From an uncultured Roseovarius sp. (GTDB lineage Bacteria; Pseudomonadota; Alphaproteobacteria; Rhodobacterales; Rhodobacteraceae), in assembly GCF_947489715.1 (NCBI RefSeq), contig NZ_CANLER010000012.1, forward strand, positions 59,701-123,700: a DNA stretch of 64,000 bases, given 5' to 3'. The position numbers and the translations under genes were made by a program. The first letter of the stretch is position 1. Each line of letters opens with the position of its first letter. The notes under the pieces were generated by a model. The model saw nothing but the letters and a program-made list of their open reading frames with translations. It did no database searches and had not been told where the DNA came from. Shown here one piece after another: positions 9,069-17,149 of this stretch.

Positions 9069-10733
9069 ATGACCGAACGACTGCTGCATCGCCTGGCCTG
9101 GGTGGCCGTGGCCTTTTGCGTGGCGCCCATCGTGGCCGCCGCGTTGGCGGCGTTTACCGGTGATCTGCAGACCTGGCGCGAGATTCTGGCCTCGGTCCTG
9201 CCGCGCTATGTGCGTACCACGCTGACATTGGTGCTGATCGTCGGCGTGTCCACGGCGATCATTGGCAGTGTCACCGCCTGGCTGGTGACGGTCTATCGCT
9301 TTCCTGGCTCGAAATGGCTGGAGGTGGCGCTGGCGCTGCCGCTGGCCTTTCCGGCCTATGTGCTGGCCTATGCCTATACCGACCTTCTGGATCATCCCGG
9401 CGCGGTGCAGACGCTGTTGCGCGAGGTGATGGGATGGGGCCCGCGGGATTACTGGTTCCCGGAAATCCGCAGTCTGGGCGGGGCGGCGATGATGCTGACC
9501 GTGGTGCTGTATCCCTACGTCTACCTGCTGGCGCGGGCATCGTTCCGGCAGCAATCGTCGAACGCGTTTCTGGTGGCGCGCACGCTGGGGCGCTCGCCGC
9601 TCAGAGCATTCTGGCGGGTGGCCTTGCCGATGGCGCGTCCGGCGATTGCGGGGGGCGCACTTCTGGCGGTGATGGAGACGATTTCGGATTTCGGCACGGT
9701 GGCGTTTTTCAACGTGCAGACCTTTGCCACCGGCATCTATCAGGCGTGGTTTTCGCTGGGGGATCGCGCGGCGGCGGCGCAATTGTCGCTGTGTTTGCTG
9801 AGTTTCGCGCTGCTGTTGGCCGGGTTGGAGCGGGCGCAGCGTGGCAAGGCCCGCACGGCGGGTCGTGGTGCGCGGTTCGAGGCAATGGAAAAGCCGCGTC
9901 TCAGCGGTGTGCCCGGCTGGGTGGCGATGGTGATCTGCCTCACGCCGGTGCTGCTGGGCTTTGTCATCCCGGTGATCATGCTGGGGCTGATGGCGCAGGG
10001 ATCGGGGCAGAGCCTGCTGTCGGACCGCTATATCGACCTGATGTGGAATTCGGTCACGCTGGCGGGGGTTGCCTCGGTCCTGACGGTGATCGGCGCGGTG
10101 CTGATCGGGTTCCGGGCGCGGACCCGCCCCGGGCGCACCTCGCGCGGGTTGGTGATTGGGGCCGGGCTGGGCTACGCGGTGCCGGGCGGGGTGATTGCCG
10201 TGGGGCTGATGGTGCCGCTGGCCGCGCTCGACAACCTGATCGACGGGGTGATGGAGGCGCGGTTCGGCATCTCGACCGGGCTGCTGATCACCGGGTCGAT
10301 CTGGCTGATGGTGCTGGCCTATATGGCGCGGTTCATGGCGGCGGCGTTGAATGCATATGACAGCGGCATGGCCACTGTGCCCGCACATTTCGATGCCATC
10401 GCGCGGTCGCTGGGGCAAAGCACGCCCAGAATGCTGTGGCGGGTGCATCTGCCGGTGTCACGCACATCCGTTCTGACCGCTTTGTTAATCGTCTTTGTCG
10501 ATGTGATGAAGGAATTGCCCGCAACACTGATCCTGCATCCGTTCAATTTCCAGACCCTGGCGGTGCAGGCACACCGGCTGGCATCGGATGAGCGCCTGAA
10601 CGAGGCGGCGGTGCCTTCACTGGTCCTGGTCGCGTTTGGCCTGATCCCGGTGCTGATCCTCTGCCGGTCCATCGGGCGCGAGGGCTGGAGCTTGCGCGCG
10701 GCGAAAGTCGGCACTTCGGTGAAGGCGGGGTAG
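9069..10733 (+). CDS. Iron(III)-type ABC transporter permease (FbpB family)
   Basis: 554 residues made of two homologous six-helix BPD_transp_1 modules in tandem, the architecture of FbpB/SfuB ferric-iron permeases. EAA-like loops appear in both halves ('VARTLGRSPLRAFWRVALPM' near residue 173 and 'IARSLGQSTPRMLWRVHLPV' near residue 444). Neither a periplasmic Fe-binding protein nor an ATPase gene adjoins it, so it must work with partners encoded elsewhere. It follows the RpiR gene by 99 bases and faces rnc. A related role with another trivalent cation or small anion cannot be excluded. Confidence 0.88.
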   Translation: MTERLLHRLAWVAVAFCVAPIVAAALAAFTGDLQTWREILASVLPRYVRTTLTLVLIVGVSTAIIGSVTAWLVTVYRFPGSKWLEVALALPLAFPAYVLAYAYTDLLDHPGAVQTLLREVMGWGPRDYWFPEIRSLGGAAMMLTVVLYPYVYLLARASFRQQSSNAFLVARTLGRSPLRAFWRVALPMARPAIAGGALLAVMETISDFGTVAFFNVQTFATGIYQAWFSLGDRAAAAQLSLCLLSFALLLAGLERAQRGKARTAGRGARFEAMEKPRLSGVPGWVAMVICLTPVLLGFVIPVIMLGLMAQGSGQSLLSDRYIDLMWNSVTLAGVASVLTVIGAVLIGFRARTRPGRTSRGLVIGAGLGYAVPGGVIAVGLMVPLAALDNLIDGVMEARFGISTGLLITGSIWLMVLAYMARFMAAALNAYDSGMATVPAHFDAIARSLGQSTPRMLWRVHLPVSRTSVLTALLIVFVDVMKELPATLILHPFNFQTLAVQAHRLASDERLNEAAVPSLVLVAFGLIPVLILCRSIGREGWSLRAAKVGTSVKAG

Positions 10734-10799
10734 GGCGCAGGGCCGCCGATTGGTGGCCGCGACATCAGCCGAAAGGCCAAGCCAGTTTTGGGAGTGATC

Positions 10800-11483
10800 T
10801 CAGCTTTTTTCGAGCCGCGACAGGAACGCCTTGGCTGCGGCCTGTTCGGCCTGGCGTTTGGAACCGGCGGTCGCACTCTCGGAGGTTTCACCTTCGAGCT
10901 GCGCCTGAATGGTGAATTGCGGGGCGTGATCGGGGCCCGAGCGGGCGGTTTCCACGTAGCGTGGTGGTTGCAGGCCGCGTGCCTGGGCCCATTCCTGCAA
11001 GGCGGTCTTGGCGTCGCGGGCGTCGGCTTCGACCCGGCCCACGCGGTCGCCCCAAAGCCGCAGGATCATCGCCTGCGCCGCGTCGAAACCACCATCAAGA
11101 TAGACGGCGGCGATCACCGCTTCCATCGCGTCACCCAAAAGTGCCTGCTTGCGGCGCCCGCCTGACATCATTTCGGACCGACCCAGTTTCAGCACCGCGC
11201 CGACATCGACCTGCCGGGCCACGTCGGCGCAGGTTTCCTTGCGCACCAGCGCGTTGAAACGCGGGGCCAGCTGGCCTTCGGTCGCGGCCTTGTCATGTTC
11301 CAGTACCGCCTGTGCCATCACCAGACCCAGAACCCGGTCACCCAGGAATTCCAACCGCTGATTATCGTCCCGCGTGGCCGAGGACATCGAGGAATGCGTC
11401 ACCGCGCGCACCAGCAGCGCCGGGTCAGTGAACGTATACCCCAGCCGCGCCTCAAGCGCCTTCAGCTCGGCCCCGAGCTTCAA
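10800..11483 (-). CDS. rnc: Ribonuclease III
   Basis: 227 residues. The catalytic signature of RNase III is present ('RLEFLGDRVLGLVMA', about residues 43-57), as is the second acidic motif ('GDAMEAVIAAVYLDGG'), and a double-stranded RNA-binding domain occupies about residues 155-225. The best start is a TTG at 11483 that overlaps the lepB stop (TTGA); no ATG or GTG fits the family N-terminus. It processes rRNA and other structured RNAs. It is coupled to lepB, but era, which normally follows, lies 4 kb away on the other strand. Confidence 0.95.
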   Translation of the reverse strand: MKLGAELKALEARLGYTFTDPALLVRAVTHSSMSSATRDDNQRLEFLGDRVLGLVMAQAVLEHDKAATEGQLAPRFNALVRKETCADVARQVDVGAVLKLGRSEMMSGGRRKQALLGDAMEAVIAAVYLDGGFDAAQAMILRLWGDRVGRVEADARDAKTALQEWAQARGLQPPRYVETARSGPDHAPQFTIQAQLEGETSESATAGSKRQAEQAAAKAFLSRLEKS

Positions 11484-12316
11484 TCCAGCCTCTTGAAGAA
11501 ACGATCCCCGCGCCAGGTCCAGAAATAGAACATCCGGCTGCCCGCGGACGAGAACATCACCCGTCCGGCGCGGCCGATCAGGTTTTCGTAAGGCACGAAC
11601 CCGACGCCCTGACGACCCCGCGACACGCGCGAGTCGGTGGAGTTGTCGCGATTGTCGCCCATGAAGAAGTATTCCCCCTGTGGCACCCGGAAAACGCCTG
11701 TATTATCAACACCTTGTTCGGTGATGTTGAGGATGCTGTGGGAGCGGCCATTGGGCAGGGTTTCGGTCTGGCGGGACTTTTTGCACATGCCGCCTTCGCC
11801 GACCACGCCGTTTTCACAACGCGGGTAGCTGCCGATCGGCCCCTGGGCGGCAAATTCTTCTTCGAAGACGCCGGCATCTTCAAGCTTGACTGCCTGGCCG
11901 TTGATATGCAGCACGCCGTTTTTCATCTGGATTTCATCGCCCGGCAGGCCCACGACCCGCTTGATGAAATCGGCCCCAGACACCGGGTGGCGGAAGACGA
12001 TGATATCGCCACGCTCGGGTTCCGAACCCAGTAGCCTTGTGTTGTCGCCATCCATGAAACCGCAGATATCGGTGGCGTCGATATTGATGCCCAGCCGCTG
12101 GATGCGGATCGACGGGCAGGACGCGTAGGAGTAGCCATAGGCCATCTTGTTCACGAACAGGAAATCGCCGATCAGCAGCGTGTCTTTCATCGACCCGGAC
12201 GGAATCCAGAACGGTTGAAAGAAAATCGTGCGGAAGATGCCCGCAATCAGCAGGGCGTAGACCACTGTCTTGATCGTCTCGACAATGGAATTCTTTTCTT
12301 TGGCGTCCGAGGCCAT
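11480..12316 (-). CDS. lepB: Signal peptidase I
   Basis: 278 residues. One N-terminal membrane helix (about 14-34) is followed by the catalytic serine motif 'PSGSM' with Ser42, and the general base Lys119 sits in 'DFIKRVVGLPGD'. The C-terminal signature 'FFMGDNRDNSTDSR' is complete. It cleaves signal peptides of exported proteins at the periplasmic face of the inner membrane. GGAG lies 7 bases before the ATG. It forms a two-gene unit with rnc. Confidence 0.96.
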   Translation of the reverse strand: MASDAKEKNSIVETIKTVVYALLIAGIFRTIFFQPFWIPSGSMKDTLLIGDFLFVNKMAYGYSYASCPSIRIQRLGINIDATDICGFMDGDNTRLLGSEPERGDIIVFRHPVSGADFIKRVVGLPGDEIQMKNGVLHINGQAVKLEDAGVFEEEFAAQGPIGSYPRCENGVVGEGGMCKKSRQTETLPNGRSHSILNITEQGVDNTGVFRVPQGEYFFMGDNRDNSTDSRVSRGRQGVGFVPYENLIGRAGRVMFSSAGSRMFYFWTWRGDRFFKRLD

Positions 12317-12452
12317 GGGGCATCTCCGGGTTCAGGGTCTGGGCCGCTACATGAGCAGCAACGCCCCGGGTGTCAAGCAGCAGCACAAGAATGTCCCGAC
12401 CCTGCCGGTTTTCGGGGCCGACTAAAGTTTGCGTTGCCGGGAATCACTTTTG

Positions 12453-12466
12453 CGTATCAAAATACG
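12453..12466. promoter_or_regulatory. Inverted repeat upstream of the IclR gene
   Basis: CGTAT at 12453-12457 and ATACG at 12462-12466 are separated by CAAA, about 30 bases before the IclR start codon. Short palindromes at this position are typical autoregulatory sites for IclR proteins; the assignment is by position only. Confidence 0.35.
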
Positions 12467-12496
12467 AGACACATTCCTGCAATATGAGATTGATCC

Positions 12497-13249
12497 GTGC
12501 ATCTTGACCGCCTTGTCACCATTCTGGAAACCATCGCCATGGCCGGGCGGCCCATCACCACGGGCGAAATTCAAAAGGCGACAGGGCTGCCGCGCCCAAC
12601 CTGTTACCGGTTGTTGCAGACCCTCGCGGATCAGCGTCTGATCGACGATCCGGGCAGGCAGTCGCGCTACGTGATCGGTCAGCGGCTGATGCGCATTGCG
12701 CTTTCGGGCAAATCCGATGGCGATGTCTGCCGGGCCTCGGGGGCTACGCTGCGCGCGGCGGCCAGCAGTTTTGGCGAAACGGTATTCCTGTCGCGGTTCC
12801 GGGGCGATGCGGTTGAAATCATCCATGTCGAGGTGCCCCAGGATGCCACGCGCGATCATATCCACCCCGGGTTGGGCCGCCGTCCGCTGCATGCCTGTTC
12901 CTGCGCCCGCGCCATCGCCGCCTTTTCCGAACCGGATTTTCAGGATCACATCCTGCGCGGCAGCCTGACGCAATATACCGAGCACACCAAATCCACGCCC
13001 GGGGCGTTGCGGGCTGAATTCGCCGAGATCACGAAACGCGGCTATGCCGAATGCGATCAGGAGATTGACCTTGGCATCGCCAGCGTCGCCGCGCCGGTGA
13101 TGGTTGGCACTCTGGGGGCGACGTTCAGCATCGGCGCTGTCGGCCCGGTGCGTCGTTTCGACAAGGCAAGCCGCCAGCGTGTCGGGCAGGAACTGATCAC
13201 GCTTTCAACCCGCATAAGCGGTGCCATCCAACTGGCCGAGGCCGCCTGA
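12497..13249 (+). CDS. IclR family transcriptional regulator
   Basis: 250 residues. The N-terminal winged helix (about 1-65) has the IclR recognition pattern 'TTGEIQKATGLPRPTCYRLLQTL', and the C-terminal effector domain (about 75-245) contains 'CSCARAIAAF' and 'RGYAECDQEIDLGIASVAAPV'. The start is GTG at 12497; an in-frame stop lies just upstream, and there is no clear ribosome-binding sequence, so translation may be leaderless or weak. It lies 57 bases before the SBP56 gene in the same direction and probably regulates it. Confidence 0.9.
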   Translation: MHLDRLVTILETIAMAGRPITTGEIQKATGLPRPTCYRLLQTLADQRLIDDPGRQSRYVIGQRLMRIALSGKSDGDVCRASGATLRAAASSFGETVFLSRFRGDAVEIIHVEVPQDATRDHIHPGLGRRPLHACSCARAIAAFSEPDFQDHILRGSLTQYTEHTKSTPGALRAEFAEITKRGYAECDQEIDLGIASVAAPVMVGTLGATFSIGAVGPVRRFDKASRQRVGQELITLSTRISGAIQLAEAA

Positions 13250-13306
13250 AATCAAATCTGAAACAAGCCCAAAAGGGGCATATCAATCCAATGGGAGGAA
13301 ACTGAA

Positions 13307-14707
13307 ATGAACCTGAGACCGGACCCCACGTTCCACGCCACACCCAAGCTGGCGATGGAGGCGCCCGCCGAAAAGCTGGCCTTTACGCTGATGCTCAGCC
13401 CCGATGGCACGCAACCCGACGGGCTGGCGGTGGTCGATGTCGATCCGTCATCCAAGACCTATGGCGAGATCGTGCACAGCCTTTTCATGCCCAACCTCGG
13501 CGACGAATTTCATCATTTCGGCTGGAACGCCTGTTCCTCGGCGCTGTCACCGCTGACCGGGCACGCCTTTCTGGAGCGCCGTTATCTGATCATCCCCGGC
13601 ATCCGGTCGTCACGCATCTATATCATCGACGTGAAAGAGCCGCTGAAGGCCAAGATCCACAAGATCATCGAGCCTGAAGAGGTTTTCGCCAAGACCGGCT
13701 ATTCGCGCCCCCATACCATCCATTGCGGCCCCGAGGGCATTTATGTCTCGACCCTTGGTGGCGGTGGCGAGGATGGCACCGATGGCCCTCCGGGCATGTT
13801 CATCATGGATTGCGAAACCTTTGATATCCTGGGCCGCTACGAGATGGACCGGGGCGTGCAGGACAAGCAGTATGATTTCTGGTGGAACCTGCCGCGCAAT
13901 TATATGGTCAGCTCCGAATGGGGCCTGCCGCCGCAATTCGAAGGCGGTATCGTGCCCGAGGATCTGCTCAGCAACAAATACGGGCATTCCATCCATTTCT
14001 GGGATTTGCGGGCGCGCAAGAACGTGCAGACGATTGATTTCGGCGAAAATCACCAGATGGCGCTGGAAATCCGCCCGGCCCATGATCCGGCCAAGGAATA
14101 CGGTTTCTGCGGCGTGGTGGTCGACACCACCAACCTTGAAGGGTCGATCTGGACCTGGTGGCGCAAAGAGGACGGCACGTTCGACGCCAAGAAAACAGTC
14201 ACCATCCCGCCGCAACCCGCCGCCGCCGACGACCTGCCGCCGCTTCTGAAAGGGTTCGAGGCGGTGCCGCCGCTGGTCACCGATATCGACCTTAGCCTTG
14301 ATGACAAATACCTCTATGTCGCCTGCTGGGGCACTGGCGAGATGCATCAATATGATGTTTCCGACCCGATGAACCCGACACTGGCAGGCAAGGTCGAGCT
14401 GGGCGGCATCGTCGCCGACAAGAACCACCCCAACGGCAAGGATTTCGCCTATGGCCCGCAGATGGTCGAGATCAGCCGCGACGGCAAACGCGTCTACTGG
14501 ACCAACTCGCTCTATTCCAGCTGGGATGATCAGTTCTACCCCGATGACGAAGGCGGCCAGATGGTCATGGCCAATGTCGGCGAGAACGGCGGGTTGACGC
14601 TAGACAATGACTTTTTTGTCGAATTTCCAAAAGGTTATCGGTCGCACCAGATCCGACTTGAGGGTGGAGATTGCTCCACCGACAGCTTCTGCTACCCGTC
14701 GGTCTGA
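13307..14707 (+). CDS. Selenium-binding protein 56 family protein (methanethiol oxidase type)
   Basis: 466 residues, full length for the SBP56 family, with GGGAGGAAACTGAA before the ATG. Family landmarks include 'HHFGWNACSSAL' (about 66-77), 'YSRPHTIHCGPEGIYVSTLG' (about 129-148), 'LLSNKYGHSIHFWDL', and a C-terminal 'SHQIRLEGGDCSTDSFCYP'. Members of this family include human SELENBP1 and the bacterial copper-dependent methanethiol oxidase MtoX, which convert methanethiol to formaldehyde, sulfide and H2O2. No signal peptide is visible, unlike the periplasmic Hyphomicrobium enzyme. Methanethiol arises from DMSP demethylation in marine roseobacters, so a role in sulfur metabolism is plausible but not proven. 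Confidence 0.88.
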   Translation: MNLRPDPTFHATPKLAMEAPAEKLAFTLMLSPDGTQPDGLAVVDVDPSSKTYGEIVHSLFMPNLGDEFHHFGWNACSSALSPLTGHAFLERRYLIIPGIRSSRIYIIDVKEPLKAKIHKIIEPEEVFAKTGYSRPHTIHCGPEGIYVSTLGGGGEDGTDGPPGMFIMDCETFDILGRYEMDRGVQDKQYDFWWNLPRNYMVSSEWGLPPQFEGGIVPEDLLSNKYGHSIHFWDLRARKNVQTIDFGENHQMALEIRPAHDPAKEYGFCGVVVDTTNLEGSIWTWWRKEDGTFDAKKTVTIPPQPAAADDLPPLLKGFEAVPPLVTDIDLSLDDKYLYVACWGTGEMHQYDVSDPMNPTLAGKVELGGIVADKNHPNGKDFAYGPQMVEISRDGKRVYWTNSLYSSWDDQFYPDDEGGQMVMANVGENGGLTLDNDFFVEFPKGYRSHQIRLEGGDCSTDSFCYPSV

Positions 14708-14727
14708 CGCAGATCAGGGCATAGAAA

Positions 14728-15390
14728 TTGGATCCGATCACAACCACGGGCGGCCTCTGGCTGGCCGTGGTGGCAAGTGGGCTTTATCACGGCGTGAACC
14801 CCGGCATGGGCTGGCCGCTGGCGGTGTCGGCTGCCTTGATGGAACGGCGACGCTCGGCCCTTCTGGGCGCGCTTGCGGCACTGGCGGCAGGGCATTTCCT
14901 CGCCATGACCGCGATCCTGCTGCCGTTTTCCCTGATGACGGTCCTGGTCGCATGGGAGGCCGAGATTCGCATCGGCGCCGGGTTGCTGGTCATTGCCCTC
15001 GGGATCTACCTGCTGATCAATCGCCGCCACCCGCGGTTTCTGGCGCGTGTGCCGCCCTCGCGCCTGGCGCTCTGGTCGTTCCTGGCGGCGATGGCGCATG
15101 GCGCGGGCCTGATGCTGGTGCCGATCTTCCTGGGCCTCTGCGCGCCCGACCAACTGGATGCGGGCCACCGCGCTGCCGGGTCGCTGATGGCGGGCAATCT
15201 GGGCACTGCGCTGGTGGTCTCGGTGGTGCACACGGTGGCGATGACGCTGGCGGGCGGGATATTGGCGGCGGTGATGTATTTCTGGCTTGGCCTGAAATTC
15301 CTGTCGCGGACCTGGTTCAATCTCGATGTGGTCTGGGCGCTCAGCCTGATCCTCGTAGGCGCAATCGGTGTCTGGACCGCCATTGCCTGA
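14728..15390 (+). CDS. Multi-pass membrane protein of unknown function next to SBP56
   Basis: 220 residues with about six predicted membrane helices and a conserved-looking start 'LYHGVNPGMGWPLA'; a second 'AHGAGLMLVP' segment suggests two similar halves with buried histidines. The start is TTG at 14728 because an in-frame stop precedes it at 14722. It follows the SBP56 gene by 20 bases and is probably co-transcribed. The His-containing helices recall metal or small-molecule permeases, but I do not recognise a named family and assign no function. Confidence 0.7.
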   Translation: MDPITTTGGLWLAVVASGLYHGVNPGMGWPLAVSAALMERRRSALLGALAALAAGHFLAMTAILLPFSLMTVLVAWEAEIRIGAGLLVIALGIYLLINRRHPRFLARVPPSRLALWSFLAAMAHGAGLMLVPIFLGLCAPDQLDAGHRAAGSLMAGNLGTALVVSVVHTVAMTLAGGILAAVMYFWLGLKFLSRTWFNLDVVWALSLILVGAIGVWTAIA

Positions 15391-15462
15391 GGGTCGAATT
15401 AAACTGGCACAGGCCGGCGATATAAGCTAAGCCCGCGCCGTTGCAGCAACAGGAATGCCCCC

Positions 15463-16368
15463 ATGACAACCCGCGCCGGTTTCATCGCCCTGATAGGAGA
15501 GCCCAATGCGGGCAAATCCACGCTTCTGAACCGCATGGTCGGGGCCAAGGTCTCGATCGTGACCCACAAGGTCCAGACCACCCGCGCCCGCATCCGGGGC
15601 GTGGCCATCGACGGCGACAGCCAGTTGGTCTTCGTCGACACGCCCGGCCTCTTCAAACCGCGCCGCCGGCTTGACCGCGCGATGGTCGCCGCCGCCTGGG
15701 GCGGGGCTGCCGATGCCGACGTGATCGTTTTGCTGGTCGAGGCGCATCGCGGCGTCACCGAAGGCGTCGAACGCATCCTCGACGGCCTGCCCGAGGTTAC
15801 CCGGGGCCGCAAGGTGGCGCTGGCCATCAACAAGATCGACCGGGTGAAATCGGAACAACTGCTGGGCCTTACCCAGGACCTCAACGAGCGCTTCGGATTT
15901 GCCGAAACCTTCATGATATCGGCCGAAAAGGGCCACGGCGTCGATGCCCTGCGCGGCTGGCTCGCCCAAGAGCTGCCCGAGGGCCCCTGGCTCTACCCCG
16001 AAGACCAGATCGCCGACCTGCCGATGCGGGTGATCGCGGCGGAAATGACCCGCGAGAAACTGACCCTGCGCCTGCATCAGGAACTGCCCTACCAACTGAC
16101 CGTCGAGACCGAAAACTGGGAGGAACGCAAAGACGGCTCGGCCCGGATCGACCAGGTGATCTATGTCATGCGCGACGGCCACAAGGGCATCGTGCTGGGC
16201 AACAAGGGCGAAACCATCAAGGCGGTCTCCAAGGCCGCCCGCGAGGAGCTGGAAGAATTCCTGGGCCGCCGCGTGCACCTGTTCCTGCAGGTCAAGGTGC
16301 GGCCCAACTGGCTGGAAGAGGCCGAACGCTATTCCGAGATGGGCCTTGATTTCAAAGACGGCAACTAG
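15463..16368 (+). CDS. era: GTPase Era
   Basis: 301 residues. The N-terminal GTPase domain has G1 'GEPNAGKST' (about 10-18), G3 'DTPG' and G4 'NKID', and the C-terminal type 2 KH domain carries 'IKAVSKAAREELEEFLGRRVHLFLQVKV'. It binds the 3' end of 16S rRNA and helps 30S maturation. AGGA lies upstream of the ATG. It is followed by a DUF1491 gene, the usual Rhodobacterales arrangement, but rnc is not adjacent and no recO follows. Confidence 0.96.
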   Translation: MTTRAGFIALIGEPNAGKSTLLNRMVGAKVSIVTHKVQTTRARIRGVAIDGDSQLVFVDTPGLFKPRRRLDRAMVAAAWGGAADADVIVLLVEAHRGVTEGVERILDGLPEVTRGRKVALAINKIDRVKSEQLLGLTQDLNERFGFAETFMISAEKGHGVDALRGWLAQELPEGPWLYPEDQIADLPMRVIAAEMTREKLTLRLHQELPYQLTVETENWEERKDGSARIDQVIYVMRDGHKGIVLGNKGETIKAVSKAAREELEEFLGRRVHLFLQVKVRPNWLEEAERYSEMGLDFKDGN

Positions 16369-16449
16369 ACCCATGCGCCCCTGTTTCTTCTTGGCAGCAA
16401 TACTCCCGCCGGAGGCACCCGCGATTGCCCCGCGCGCCAAGGCCCGCAG

Positions 16450-16782
16450 ATGACGCGCCTGACGGCCGAATTTTGGGTCCAGGCCTACCTGACCCGCCTG
16501 CGCCTGCAGGACATCCCGGCCTTCGTCGTGGCCCATGGCGACGACACGGCGGGCGCGGTCCTGGTCAAGCTCAACACACTTGACGGGCAGGCCACCGTCT
16601 TTCAGCGCAGTTTCGATCTGATGACCGGCGACCGGCAATGGGCCGAACTGGCCACGGGCGTCGAGGCCGATGTGGACACCACCATCGCCCGCCAACGCGG
16701 CTTCGATCCCGACCTCTGGGTGATCGAGGTCGAAGACAGCAAAGGCCGCCACCTGCTGGACCAGCCCGGCCTCTCGGATTGA
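16450..16782 (+). CDS. DUF1491 family protein
   Basis: 110 residues, matching the short DUF1491 family of alphaproteobacteria, which is commonly found directly after era. The sequence 'LTAEFWVQAYLTRLRLQDIPAFV' and the ending 'DPDLWVIEVEDSKGRHLLDQPG' are characteristic. No function is established for the family. It starts 81 bases after era on the same strand. Confidence 0.82.
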   Translation: MTRLTAEFWVQAYLTRLRLQDIPAFVVAHGDDTAGAVLVKLNTLDGQATVFQRSFDLMTGDRQWAELATGVEADVDTTIARQRGFDPDLWVIEVEDSKGRHLLDQPGLSD

Positions 16783-17149
16783 TACCGCACGGGCGCAGGG
16801 CTTCAACAATCAAAACGTTGCCGCTTTGAGCCCAATGTGGACTTAGTGATAAGGGAGAGCGCCAGCCATTCGCGACGGTCCACCGCTCGCCCGGCGCCTG
16901 CGGCTTGATTCCGGGCGGGGGTGGCAAGGTCAAACGCTACCAAGTCGGCAAAATGACCAATGACTGCATTGAGCCCAAAGCACGTATGTTGCATGTTTCT
17001 CAAAGGGTTGCTTTTGCAGTAGTCTCTCGATTGCACCAGGTTGAGCCAGCCGTAAAAAGTTTACTGGCTACCCAAGGAATTCTCGTCGAGGCGCGTCAAA
17101 AAAAATTATGCCGCTCTGGAAGCTGCGATTAGTAAAGGAACGAACTGAG
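16783..17149. other. Gene-free stretch between DUF1491 and the YbaY-META gene
   Basis: 367 bases with no convincing reading frame. A weak 7-bp dyad (CGCCCGG at 16888-16894, CCGGGCG at 16911-16917) with a 16-base loop could be a terminator for the era transcript, and the 9-mer TTGAGCCCA occurs twice (near 16826 and 16970). A promoter for the gene at 17150 presumably lies here, but none is clear. Confidence 0.4.

Noticed and set aside
8358..10448. A 696-codon open frame on the minus strand, rich in His, Gln and Arg
   Set aside because: Antisense shadow of the RpiR and iron permease genes; low-complexity composition typical of reversed membrane-protein codons.
15427..16809. A 460-codon open frame on the minus strand
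   Set aside because: Antisense to era and the DUF1491 gene, with no recognisable protein pattern.
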